From Agapetus fuscipes (taxonomy: Eukaryota; Arthropoda; Insecta; Trichoptera; Glossosomatidae): 64,000 bases of DNA. Positions within the stretch are counted from its first letter, which is position 1, and the number at the start of each line of letters is the position of its first letter. Both the position numbers and the translations under genes were made by a program. Where the stretch lies: assembly GCA_951799405.1 (NCBI GenBank), contig OX637335.1, forward strand, positions 19,100,342 through 19,164,341. The letters run 5' to 3'. The notes beneath the pieces are model-generated. The model searched no databases and was not told where the DNA came from. It worked only from the letters and a program-made list of their open reading frames with translations. Positions 19,036 through 28,446 of this stretch are shown piece after piece.

Positions 19036-19640
19036 AAAATGAAAGACGTGTAATGGAGAGCTTGTTGTGCGAACATTTTGGACGAATAAAATAAATAATA
19101 ATCGAAAAAATAAATACGTAAGTTTTTGAAGATAAATAAATAAACACAGATTGCGATACCACAAAATAAAGAAAACAACGTTTTTTATTAAAAATTAGTC
19201 ATCGTTAGGAGTATTTTTTTAAACGTTGTAATGTTTTGAATTACATGCATACAAATAAATTTACTTACGTCTCATTTAATAAATAAATCATTAAAAAACG
19301 TCCAAAAAAAATTTTTATATTGGAATTTTGCAATAAATAAAATATTTCAACATACAAAAATACATTATTGAATTAATTAGATTGCCATATTCATTGAATT
19401 TGCCGGCTGATATATGAGCTAATAAAAATCTTGCTTTCCACGCCAAAGAGCTAGGGTTTAATCTCAACCAAAGATATCTAACAGAAATGATGTATTCATT
19501 TATTTAAAAAAACACACAAACAAGATAACATGAAAGTGCTATACTTTAAAGTTGATGTCCATTTCGATTATGTTTATTTCAAACTCTAAATAAAAAAGAT
19601 TCACTCAGCCTCTGCTTACTTACAAGAAAATTAATTACAT

Positions 19641-19955
19641 TTGCAGCTAATTTATCTTAAGCTTGATTTGAAAAAATATCTGACCAGTTTTTATTTGATT
19701 TGTTCTCATTGCTCGTTCTTGTTCGTGAATGTTCACGCGGAAGAGGGGCACGTTGTTGGTTATGATGTGGTTACTACCAAGACTGGCTGTAGAGGGGAGG
19801 CAGTGAGATTATATGCGAGTGCATGTCCGGTAAATGTTAATTACCGGAAGAACGGTCCTGCCTCCGACCCCAGGACGATAACACCATCCTCAGATTTGAA
19901 AGACTCGTTAAGAAGCTGGGATGGGGTTTTGGGTAATGTAATCAAAGATTTATGA
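19641..19955 (+). CDS. uncharacterised conserved frame in body A
   Basis: A 104-codon frame. Its last 70 codons, from 'FVNVHAEEGHVVGYDVVTTK' to 'SDLKDSLRSWDGVLG', are GC-richer than the surroundings and almost unchanged in the B copy (28153-28446). The N-terminal third is hydrophobic (LICSHCSFLFVNV) and could be a signal-like segment, but its upstream part differs between copies. I recognise no family. It may be an exon of a captured gene or an untranslated conserved block; the two copies also differ at the very end (frame change after 'SWD'). Confidence 0.3.
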   Translation: MQLIYLKLDLKKYLTSFYLICSHCSFLFVNVHAEEGHVVGYDVVTTKTGCRGEAVRLYASACPVNVNYRKNGPASDPRTITPSSDLKDSLRSWDGVLGNVIKDL

Positions 19956-20068
19956 GCAATTGTGCTTGAAATAAGATGGTCTTTATGTTTTGTGAAGTAT
20001 GTTTACCCTAATTTAAAAAAATTAAATAAATACAGTGTTTTAATTCACTTATTATTTTATTTTAAATA

Positions 20069-20106
20069 TGTCAAACGTTTTCGCCTAAAAAGGTATCCTC
20101 AGGACA
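20069..20106 (-). ncRNA. hammerhead-ribozyme-like motif, left arm of C2
   Basis: Same layout as 15129-15166 on the minus strand: TGTC, CTGAGGA, mismatched stem II with TTTT loop, GAAA, palindromic AACGTT, T, GACA. Confidence 0.5.
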
Positions 20107-20148
20107 ATGACGTTTGTATCATGTAAATCAAAAGACAATGATTGTCAT

Positions 20149-20186
20149 TGTCCTGAGGATGCCTTTTTAGGCGAAAACGTTTGACA
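20149..20186 (+). ncRNA. hammerhead-ribozyme-like motif, right arm of C2
   Basis: Identical in every core position to 15209-15246: TGTC/GACA stem I, CTGAGGA, GCCT-TTTT-AGGC stem II, GAAA, AACGTT. Confidence 0.6.
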
Positions 20187-20214
20187 TATTTAAAATAAAA
20201 TAATAAGGGAATTA

Positions 20215-20469
20215 TTCCTTGACTTATAGGTTGGTATGAGGCTGACCACCCATACTGTAAAAAATGGTTCACTTTGCCAATGTCACCCCTGTTTCAGGGA
20301 AGGTCGGCAAAAGTTGTGGGGCTTATGTTCATTTGAGGTTTGGATTTTATTTGTAAGTACACATTCAGCATTTGTAAGCGCGAACTACACTTGTTGGTTT
20401 GTGGGCATACATCTGAGAGCTTTAAATGAATATATCCTTGCAACTTAGATTATAGATTATAGATTATAG
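20215..20469 (+). repeat. RTE 3'-tail insertion inside repeat C2
   Basis: From 'TTCCTTGACTTATAGGTTGG' to three TATAGAT-type units. C1 has the unoccupied site 'GGGAATTAAAACAG' at 15267-15280. At most one base (A) is duplicated, so this insertion left essentially no target-site duplication, unlike 17120-17591. Confidence 0.9.
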
Positions 20470-20819
20470 AAAACAGTGTTTTTATTTAATTAATTTTACA
20501 AAAAAGTGAATGTTTCTTGAAAGCCGCTTAAAAAAAATTGTCCGTTGTTTTAAAAATATGTTTCTTGGTAAATATAATACGTCATAAAAATGACCTTAGT
20601 AATCAAGTGACATTAATGAATAAAATTACGCGTGTTTTTTGATTTGTTATCTAAAATATAAAGTTAAAATTCGTTTTATAGCTTAAAAAATGACGTCACA
20701 AAAAAAATATAAACGAGTATTGTGTTTCATCATCAGTAAGTGTTCATTTTGATCTTGATACAAAGTATCTAATATTCGCCTGCTTTTGCATATTTATAAT
20801 CGCGATATTTTACATTTAA

Positions 20820-21905
20820 GGGTGATTGAGAGGTCAGCGCGCCCAACTTTGATGACCAAAATAGCCCATATTTTTTATTGTAAGGTAGCATTTTTTTTCC
20901 AGATTAAATTAACACATAAAATTAGGTATTTTTTTCCATAAAAAAACAATTCAAAATAATTTTATTTACGGAGATACCTTAAATGGAGATTTCCACTGTT
21001 CTTATGAATAAATCCTAACTTTTTTTTATTTCAAAACATTAATTTTGATTAGTTTTATTTTTTCTACTTGTTAGTTGTTTTTTTTTACTTTTCATTGATT
21101 TTTTATGATTATTTAAAAAGTACCCAAATTTTGCATACGATATTGTAGCTACATTCGTCTTTTAATGGTTTATTTTCCTTTTAGGATTTGAAGTGATATT
21201 TTTTATGTTTGTAATGCCATACTTGTTTTATTTTATCTCCCCCGATTTTTATTTATTCTGGAAAAATAAAGATTTCCATACAAAAAATGACCCGGTCGCT
21301 AGCGTCACCTGCGGCCGGTAGATGAACTGCGGAGAAAAATATTATATCTCCTTAGTTTTATGGAAGCAAGATTTATATAATGCAAAAGAGTACAATCGTT
21401 TACGTTACAACTGGACCAACTGGTTTCTCAAAAATGCATGGAAATCAAAACGCCACCTAGAGTTGCTGTTTAAGATTCCATACATTTTTTGGTTGCGCTG
21501 TATTTGCTACATTTCATACTTCGGGTACACTCGTGTATCATCGTATATTGCCGAAGATGCTCGAGTCAGCCCTCTCTTATATTGTGTGTAAGAGTATATA
21601 CATAAACGCTATAGTAGTATAATACGTACGTACATAAAAACAGTTTGCAAAGTTTAACGAAATGGCGAAAGACAGCGAAAGATCATTCAATCAGATGAAA
21701 TGAATTGTACGGAGAGCTGCACACGACTTTATAGTATTCTGATAAGTTTTTTTCCATTACATGAATATTATGAAAGTTTGTTTGAATTTCAAAGTGAAAT
21801 TCATTTAGCTCAATGATTTAGCTGGAAAGAATTCTGCTGGCTGGCCTTTTTTGTTGAATTGAAATCATTTTTTGAACCTAGCGTAGAGCAATTTGAAATT
21901 TTCAG
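20820..21905. other. AT-rich stretch; one unassigned frame
   Basis: The plus-strand frame 21322-21591 (89 codons, rich in W, Y and C) has no recognised domain. The part around 21425-21485 resembles repeat R5 ('AATGCATGGAAATCAAAACG', 'CACCTAGAG'), so it is probably noncoding TE sequence. Confidence 0.4.
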
Positions 21906-21907
21906 GC

Positions 21908-22435
21908 CTGTAATTTAGTCTAGTGGTTAACGCTGAACTGAACAGATTTCAGTCTGTTTTGAATGCGGCCGCAAGACTGATCTTCGGGATGTCCAAATTC
22001 TCTCACATCACTTCGCTGTTGAAAGAACTACATTGGCTTCGTTTCCCTGAGAGGGTTCCGTGTGTGTTTGATGGTATTTAAAGCCCTAAATGGTTTGGCT
22101 CCATCATATCTGGCAGACATATTTTCCCCCGTTGAAGTGAGTGTGAGGGGGCGGACACTTAGGTCAGCGGGGTGTCAAGCTGTCAGATTGATGCAGCCTC
22201 GCCGTCAAATACGCACTAATTTTGAGGATCGCGCTTTCCGGTTTTCGGGGCCGATGGAGTAGAACAGACTGCCACCCGGAGTGAGGGTTTCGGAATCTGT
22301 TGGCATTTTTAAGGGAGCACTGAAACGGCACCTTTTTAAAATATCTAATTCATGATTAGGAGGGCCCTTGAGGTGTGAAACACACAAAAACGGCGCTCTT
22401 TGGTCATGTAAAAAATTAAATAAATAAATTATCCT
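21908..22435 (+). pseudogene. L2-like LINE 3' fragment joined to a tRNA-like head
   Basis: A tRNA-like A-box phrase 'TTAGTCTAGTGGTTAACGC' (21917-21935) is followed directly by L2 coding sequence. That sequence is 'LNAAARLIFGMSKFSHITSL' and 'ELHWLRFPERV', then after a frameshift 'FKALNGLAPSYLADIFSPVE' and 'RTNFEDRAFRFSGPME', a TAG stop, and the L2 3' UTR with 'CCCTTGAGGTGTGAAACACA'. It parallels 45406-45870 at roughly three-quarters identity by eye. Stops and a frameshift make it nonfunctional. Confidence 0.8.
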
Positions 22436-22574
22436 CATATGTATATATATATATATATAGGTATATATGTTTAATTTTAGGTTTTCACGGATTTTCACGG
22501 ACTCGTAATCCAAAAGTCAAGATTTCGATTGGTGCAAGACAACTAAGTTCCGTCGAAATCTAACAAAAATGTCA

Positions 22575-22805
22575 TGAGTATGTGTGGCTAAGTATCCCCG
22601 AAGGGCTTCGCATGTGGCGAGGGAACCTATTTATTTTATAGGTAAGAGGGCCGGCCTTACGCCAACCACTTTGTTGATGCGAAGGCATACCAGCTCCCGT
22701 GGGGACTGGTACTTATTTCTTGTGAAGGCTGAGTACACCTTCCTGGTATTTTATTTTGGGTTAGAAATAAACACCGAACCGGAAATCATTTCTGACACCC
22801 TTATA
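22575..22805 (-). mobile_element. SINE1 (tRNA-derived), 3' two-thirds
   Basis: The minus strand has 'GGTGTTTATTTCTAACCC', 'TACCAGTCCCCACGGGAGCT', 'GGCGTAAGGCCGGCC' and 'GCGAAGCCCTTCGGGGATAC', the body of the SINE seen whole at 57029-57362. The promoter head is missing. Confidence 0.7.
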
Positions 22806-22831
22806 TTATATCAGTGGGTAATTATATAAAA

Positions 22832-23092
22832 ACGCAACTAAGCTACACATGTAGTGTAACTTCTTGCCTGCGTTATCCCCGAAGGAGTCGCATGTGGCGC
22901 TTCGGGACCTATTTTTTTTTTCAGGTAAGTGGGCCGTCCTCACACCAACCACTTTTAGTTGAAGTGGGGGTTTCCCAGCTCCCGTGAAGGGCTGGTTCTC
23001 ATTTCTTGTGAAGGCTGAGTCAAACTTTGAGATCGAACCCTTGCTCTCGGCATGGAATGCAAGCATTCTACAAATTGAGCTATCGACCTTTT
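22832..23092 (-). mobile_element. SINE1 (tRNA-derived), with head, internally deleted
   Basis: On the minus strand it starts 'GGTCGATAGCTCAATTTGTA' (A box), has a B-box-like 'GGGTTCGATCTC', then jumps to 'TGACTCAGCCTTCACAAGAA'. It ends with the 'GAGTTG'-less tail 'TTACACTACATGTGTAGCTT'. The central block with 'GGTGTTTATTTC' is deleted. Confidence 0.75.
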
Positions 23093-23262
23093 TACGAGCT
23101 TGATCGTCGTCGCTATAAAGCGCCAATTCTCAAGCAAGACCCAGTTGCTGTAAGGCCGGATGGACATTTCGTGACCGGTCATTGGTAAAGGTTTTATGAA
23201 TTTTTCAACCCAGCGAAGAGCAAATTTGAAAATATAAATGGTATATCTTTTGTGCTGCTTTT
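23093..23262 (-). mobile_element. SINE2 middle segment
   Basis: On the minus strand: 'TTCAACCCAGCG' reads in the opposite sense to 58390-58420, with 'GACCGGTCACGAAATGTCCA', 'TCCGGCCTTACAGCAACTGG' and 'GCTTGAGAATTGGCGC'. It abuts SINE1 without spacer, suggesting insertion of one into the other. Confidence 0.6.
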
Positions 23263-23580
23263 ATGCTTAGAATATATTCCATCACTTAGTTGAATTATTA
23301 GAAAAAAAACTTCATGTTGCTATTTCAATGTACACATCCAATGGTATAAAAAAGTATACTATACAGGCATATATAGCACTTGGATGCGTTGTCTTCCTTC
23401 GCACAGGGTGAAGTCCATGAGCACACACACACTGGCATATTTACTGAACACATGTACGCAGTCACGGCCTCAACAAACATTCCCTGGCTACGCAGTAATA
23501 TGAAACCTTTTTTTAACTTTAAAAATTAATAACATTTAGGAGACGAAGATGAAAAGAAAAATGAAAGTTGTATTTTTATA

Positions 23581-23810
23581 GGTAAGGAAGCCGGCCTTAC
23601 GCCAACCATTTCAGTTGAAGCGGGGGTGTCCCAGCTCCCGAGGGGGCTGGTTCTCATTTATTGTTAAGGTTGAGAAACCTTGCCGGTATTTTATTATTGA
23701 GTTGAAATAAACACCGACACGGGAAATCATTTCTGACATCCTCCGTGGGATACGAACCTCAGCTCTCGGCATGGAATGCAAGCACTCTATCAACTGAGTC
23801 ATTGGGACAT
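23581..23810 (-). mobile_element. SINE1 (tRNA-derived), head and body
   Basis: The minus strand opens 'ATGACTCAGTTGATAGAGTG' (A box), 'GAGGTTCGTATCCCACG' (B box), then 'GTGTCGGTGTTTATTTCAAC', 'GAGAACCAGCCCCCTCGGGA' and 'GGCGTAAGGCCGGC'. This is the clearest promoter pair on the minus strand. Confidence 0.8.
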
Positions 23811-23818
23811 AATCACAA

Positions 23819-24072
23819 TGTATAATCTATCATCTAAGTGGCAAAACTATGTTAACATTTATGGTTCATATTAAGTGCATGCTCACAAAAATACACTTGT
23901 AAGTTCGCATTTACAAATCGTGCATGCGCATTTACATATTAAAATCAAATCCACAAATAAACAAAAGCCCTGCAACTTTTACTGATCTTCCCTGAAACAG
24001 GGGTGACATTGGTAAAGTAAACCATTTTTTAAAGTTTGGGTGGTGAGCCTCATACCAACCTATAAGTCAAGA
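23819..24072 (-). repeat. RTE 3'-tail repeat, near full length
   Basis: Minus strand from 'TCTTGACTTATAGGTTGGTA' through 'CACCCCTGTTTCAGGGAAG' to 'CACTTAGATGATAGATTATA'. It directly follows the SINE1 head. Confidence 0.8.
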
Positions 24073-24074
24073 TA

Positions 24075-24667
24075 AACAATGAAAATGAAATATATATATA
24101 TTTTTTTCATATTTTATTTTAATACACTTGTAAAGGTCTGCAACCACTGGAGTCTACACTTTGATAAAATATGCAATGTAAAAAATACAGGGCACACACG
24201 TGTGTGCTTCTGTGTGACTATAGTGTAAACTGAACTGTAGCGTTTTATTCCAATTCTGTGAAATGTAAAACGCTCTCTAGAGACCTTATGCCAGTTTCTT
24301 TGCATTTTTGAGTAATCGGTACAGGGTGAATAATTATTTACTTATATACTTGGATATATCTGTTAACACGAACGAAAGTGAATTGTTGTAAATTTGTTTA
24401 CAAATAAAATGAATGCCTTTTTTTGTATTTGTATGTAAATAAAATAAAATAAATGCTTGTTTGTAATTAATGTATAACTTCGCTTCGCTTTCGCTTTCAT
24501 GTTATTTTATTGCTAAAAAAAACACAAAATGGTTCAGATACAATACGATCTCCTACCGACGAACTCTCAAAGCTAAACGCGGGATTTGATGCATTTTCGC
24601 GGCTACTGGATAATAGGTGGTCGTGACGGGCAAATAAATTCATATTAAAATGAAATCATACACCCTT
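24075..24667. other. AT-rich stretch with no recognised gene
   Basis: It holds a poor (TTCGCT)-like run at 24480-24500 and plain AT sequence. Nothing delimited. Confidence 0.4.
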
Positions 24668-24803
24668 AACATCCACGAGGCAGCTCTGCCCGCAGCGCTC
24701 GAGCACAGTGAAGCGGCTCCCCTCTGGCATTCACAATGGAAGGGAGAAGTGGGTAATTATGCAAGTGAAATTTCATAACAAGAGCGACTCGACTGCAATA
24801 TTC

Positions 24804-25228
24804 ATATCGACGGCTAAAAGGAAGTAGGGCATAAGCGACGTTATGGTCAAAAACGAGTTATAATGCTATTCTACTTAAAATTTTCCGCTCTTTCTAATGC
24901 GCTAACTCCCATAGCTCTACGATGATTTTTATGTTGCTTATGTCCAAGCAAACAAGTGCGTTTTCGAAGTATAGTTTTGGTGTAACCGACAAGATTTTGG
25001 CCTTTTTTTGTCCTAAATGCACTTGTGACATAAAAAAATCGTAAAACCACATTAATAGGAATGCCAATAAATGCTTTCATTTTTTTTTTAATCTTAGAGT
25101 TGTTTTGATTTTAACGACATGATAAAAAAAAAGTAATGCAATTTTTCTGCAATCTCAAGCTTTAAACTGCTCTCCTGTACAATTTAGTTCATGTCGCTTA
25201 TGCCTTATTACCTTGTAACCGTCGATAT
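24804..25228. mobile_element. inverted-repeat DNA element, ATATCGACGG family, copy in B
   Basis: Same termini as 15758-16194. A dozen bases shorter because of small deletions around 25020-25050, which shift the reading frame relative to A. Confidence 0.75.
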
Positions 25229-25480
25229 TAGGTATCCCCGATGGCGTGGGGTAAGACCGAACAACGGATACCTGCTGTGTTTTATTTGAGAGGTAAGCGA
25301 GCAGACAGACAGTGGTGCTAGGTATTCATACCGCTAATAGTATGGCCTTACTTTTGTAAAGAAATGATGTAAAATATTTCTGGACTTCGACAAAGTGACA
25401 AAAATGATAGTATCAGAAAATTGTAGAAAAAAATATTAGTTATATTTATTTGAAATTTTATCGGGAGTTGCTGACCAATG

Positions 25481-25695
25481 TCAAAGCCTGGGAGGTAAAC
25501 ACTTTATAATTAATATAAGTTGCATAGATAAATAGACGATGAAGGCTCATATTTAATGCGCGTCCGCACGCATACACGTTTAAGCTCGCTTTAACACCAT
25601 ATGCTGAAGTGTACTTACAAAATAAACGGAATTTCAAATAAAAATAAACCTTGCATTTCCTTTCTATGAAATCAGGGTGGCATGGCAAAAGTGAA
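25481..25695 (-). repeat. RTE 3'-tail repeat, diverged copy in B
   Basis: Counterpart of 16474-16690, differing by scattered substitutions. Confidence 0.65.
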
Positions 25696-25865
25696 CCATT
25701 TATTCACAACATGGTGGGTTAGTAAAAATAGTATAATAAGAAGTTATTGAAAGTCAACAAAGTCCAGAAGGTGTTTCATTTGGTACGCCTGAGAGCGCCA
25801 ATAATATAAACAAAACCCAGTTGCTTTAAGGATGGATGAATTTTCGGCGACCGTTCCTAGGTAAG

Positions 25866-26121
25866 CCGTATCTAATCTAATCTAATCTAAGTTGCAAAGA
25901 TATGTATGTAACATTGGAGATTCACATTACATGCATTCTTACAACCAAACACGTACAAGTTCACGCTTGCACATGCCTCATGTGAACCTACAACATAAAA
26001 ACCAAATGTCAAATGGACATACACCCTGCAATTCTTCCCGTCCTTCCCTGAAACAGGGGTGACATTGGTAAAGTGAACCATTTTTACAGCATGGGTGGTC
26101 AGCCGCATACCAACCTATAAG
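25866..26121 (-). repeat. RTE 3'-tail repeat, GATTA-ended subtype, in B
   Basis: Counterpart of 16858-17112. Immediately after it lies the unoccupied ACCTAT site of the RTE insertion seen in A. Confidence 0.85.
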
Positions 26122-26154
26122 TCAACCTATGATTTTTTAAAAACATAAATTAGT

Positions 26155-26230
26155 TGTTCTACGCCGGTTATGGAACCCTCAATTAACTCAAACACAAGTA
26201 GATCGGATTAACCACTAGACTACAGACTGG
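26155..26230 (-). mobile_element. tRNA-like SINE head (decayed), in B
   Basis: Counterpart of 17630-17705, with 'GTAGTCTAGTGGTTAATCC' and 'GGGTTCCATAACC' on the minus strand. Confidence 0.5.
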
Positions 26231-26302
26231 TTGAACTATTTTGATACTTGGTTTATTATATTTTACATCAAGGCTTTAATTCTGATTCTTTAAAATATAG
26301 GT

Positions 26303-26533
26303 ATGTATTTTAAAGGCACAGTGAACCATTTTGTTTCATTTTTGTTAAACCGGGTAAACGTCTACGATTTTTCATCCCTCACCGCTGGTTCGTATGCACT
26401 TTGGTTACTAGGCGCATGGGAAATTGTTTTTAGCGAAATGCAACGCTTTCACCACCGCCATACGCTTGCATATTTACGTCTTCTAGACTGCACTGAGAGT
26501 GCACTACAAGAGCTTAAAGAAAAATCAAAATAA
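26303..26533 (+). CDS. uncharacterised exon-like frame in body B
   Basis: 76 codons from ATG 26303, ending TAA. The segment 'GSYALWLLGAWEIVFSEMQR', 'FHHRHTLAYLRLLDC' and 'ALQELKEKSK' has a protein-like composition, with a hydrophobic stretch then an amphipathic basic-acidic end. In A the same frame is interrupted by TAG. Substitutions between the copies are mostly non-synonymous, which argues against strong present-day constraint. No family recognised. Confidence 0.3.
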   Translation: MYFKGTVNHFVSFLLNRVNVYDFSSLTAGSYALWLLGAWEIVFSEMQRFHHRHTLAYLRLLDCTESALQELKEKSK

Positions 26534-26653
26534 AGTGCATCGATCAAAATAACATTAAACTTTCAATGCAATTTTTAAAATAACTGCATACACGCTTGAT
26601 GGTAGTTTGTAATTTATTCACATATAATAAACTGCAATATTTAAAAAAAAACA

Positions 26654-26868
26654 TATATTAATTAAATAAACAAAGTTTTAATTCACTTTTATAATTCTTT
26701 ATTTATGTCAAGCACTTTCGCTTGTCCTGATGATGCCCTGTAGGCGAAAGTGCTTGACATAAATAAAGAATTATAAAAGTGAATTAAAATTTTGTTTATT
26801 TAATTAATATACTCGTACAATGGACTTTCACTGTGTAAACCACCAAACCGTTACAAATATTATATATT
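26654..26868. mobile_element. long-hairpin (fold-back) element in body B
   Basis: Arms 26657-26721 and 26744-26808 are near-perfect 65-base reverse complements around a 22-base loop that carries a ribozyme core. The right flank 'CAATGGACTTTCACTGTGTA' is the inverse of the left flank of C1. Body A lacks this insertion at the corresponding site (near 18116). Confidence 0.85.
26723..26759 (+). ncRNA. hammerhead-ribozyme-like motif with canonical CTGATGA core
   Basis: Stem I TGTC (26723-26726) pairs with GACA (26756-26759). The core CTGATGA is at 26727-26733. Stem II is GCC (26735-26737) with GGC (26743-26745) and a CTGTA loop. GAA is at 26746-26748, then AGTGCT (26749-26754), self-pairing with two G-U pairs as a dimeric stem III, and T at the cleavage position. 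All 13 conserved core bases that I can place are present. Confidence 0.6.
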
Positions 26869-26876
26869 AATCTATT

Positions 26877-26943
26877 CCTTGACTTATAGGCTGGTATGAG
26901 GCTGACCACCCATGCTGTAAAAAATGGTTCACTTTGCAAATGT
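26877..26943 (+). repeat. RTE 3'-tail repeat, start only, in B
   Basis: Counterpart of 18134-18199, uninterrupted. It runs into 'GTCATCCCTGTTATACCAAC' and an opposed tail. Confidence 0.75.
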
Positions 26944-27218
26944 CATCCCTGTTATACCAACCTATAAGTCAAGGAACACAAATAATCTATAACCTACGAT
27001 GCAAAGATATATTCCATTTAAGATTCAAATTAAATGCATTCAATACGCAGACACGTATAAGTTCGCGCTTACACATGCCGCATCTGGACTAACAAAATAA
27101 CCCAACTCAAATAAATATAACTCTGCGACTCTGGCCAACCTTCCCTAAAACTAACATTGGCAAAGTAAACCATTTTTTTAGAGTATGGGTGGTCAGCCGT
27201 ATACCATCCTTTAAGTTC
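26944..27218 (-). repeat. RTE 3'-tail repeat, diverged copy in B
   Basis: Counterpart of 18455-18722, with the additional 'GTCTGCGTATTG' piece at 27040-27052 that A has lost. Confidence 0.65.
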
Positions 27219-28152
27219 AGGAATACAAATAGTACCTAAATAGCAATAAATAAATAAGTTAATATTAAAAATTTAAATAATAATATTGGTTTTAACATGC
27301 ACTTACGTTTATTTGAGGGTTTTATGAGCACATTGTTTGGTTATATGCAATCCAACGTTTAGCGAAGCTTTGTATGTTCTGCTATAAGGAAGGCTGTGTT
27401 GCGGGTTACTGTTGTCCCCCTTGAGAAAAGCTCTCGTGGCTGAGCAGGATGAGGGGTGGGTGAAGAGTGGGGGAGGAAATCTTGTACTCAGACAGTGGGG
27501 GGTGGGAGTTAGAGAAAGGGTTGTAGGGGAGATGAGAAGGAAAATGAAAGACGTGTAATGGAGAGCTTGTTGTGCGAACATTTTGGACGAATAAAATAAA
27601 TAATAATCGAAAAAATAAATACGTTAGTTTTTGAAGATAAATAAATAAAAACAGATTGCGATACCACAAAATAAAGAAAACAACGTTTTTTAATAAAAAT
27701 TAGTCATCGTTAGGAGTATTTTTTAAACGTTGTAAAGTTTTGAATTACATGCATACAAGTAAATTGACTTACGTCTCATTTAATAAATAAATCATTAAAA
27801 AACGTCCAAAAAAAATCTTTTCATTGGAATTTTGCAACAAATAAAATATTTCAACATACAAAAATACATTATTGAATTAATTAGATTGCCATATTCATTG
27901 AATTTGCCGGCTGATATATGAGCTAATAAAAATCTTGCTTTCCACGCCAAAGAGCTAGGGTTTAATCTCAACCAAAGATATCTAACAGAAATGATGTATT
28001 CATTTATTTAAAAAAACACACAAACAAGATAACATGAAGGTGCTATACCATAAAGTGGATGTCCATTTCGATGATGTTTATTTCAAACTCTAATTAAAAA
28101 CTGTAAAAATTTACTCAGCCTCTGTTTTAACTTACAAGACAGTGAATTAAAT

Positions 28153-28446
28153 TTGCATATAAGTTATCCAAATTTTAAAAAATATCTGACAAGTTTTAAT
28201 TTCATTTGTTTTCATTGCTCGTTCTTGTTCGTGAATGTTCACGTGGAAAAGGGGCCAGTTGTTGGTTATGATGTGGTTACTACCAAGACTGGCTCTAGAG
28301 GGGAGGCAGTGAGATTATATGCGAGTGCATGTCCGGTAAATGTTAATTACCGGAAGAACGGTCCTGCCTCCGACCCCAGGACGATAACACCATCCTCAGA
28401 TTTGAAAGACTCGTTAAGAAGCTGGGATGAGGTTTGGGTAATGTAA
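28153..28446 (+). CDS. uncharacterised conserved frame in body B
   Basis: 97 codons. From 'LFVNVHVEKGPVVGYDVVTT' to 'SSDLKDSLRSWDEVW' it is nearly identical to 19641-19955, with Cys to Ser and His to Pro changes. No ATG is shared between the copies near the conserved block, so the start is unsupported. Unknown function. Confidence 0.3.
   Translation: MHISYPNFKKYLTSFNFICFHCSFLFVNVHVEKGPVVGYDVVTTKTGSRGEAVRLYASACPVNVNYRKNGPASDPRTITPSSDLKDSLRSWDEVWVM

Larger units (their letters stand above)
15621..20020 (+). repeat. duplicated body A
   Basis: A segment starting 'GAACATCCACGAGGCAGC' and ending 'TTTACCCTAATTTAAAAAA'. It is present again at 24668-28527 in the same orientation with high identity throughout. 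Removing two insertions unique to A (an RTE copy at 17120-17591 and a MITE at 18200-18450) gives about 3.66 kb, matching B without its own hairpin. It contains an inverted-repeat element, old RTE tails, a tRNA-like head and two short conserved frames, but no transposase or RT. Confidence 0.9.
20021..20816 (+). repeat. long direct repeat C2 (right of body A), containing an RTE tail
   Basis: The same 540 bases as C1, interrupted at 20215-20469 by an RTE tail. It starts with the hairpin, immediately after the end of A, and lacks the 55-base flank that C1 has on its left. After 20816 the sequence is unique ('TAAGGGTGATTGAGAGG'). Confidence 0.9.

Noticed and set aside
18804..19178. 124-codon minus-strand frame in body A
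   Set aside because: The translation is S/P/T/L low complexity from the C-rich complement of the G-run island, and two frames are open at once there. Treated as composition, not a gene.
20215..20469. Helitron-type element (no target duplication)
   Set aside because: There is no CTRR end with 3' hairpin and no A/T insertion signature, and the same sequence is the 3' end of RTE elements. The absence of a duplication is reported as a finding instead.
15081..20816. LTR retrotransposon with C1/C2 as LTRs
   Set aside because: There are no TG...CA ends, primer-binding site or polypurine tract, and no gag, protease, RT or integrase in the body. Listed as direct repeats only.
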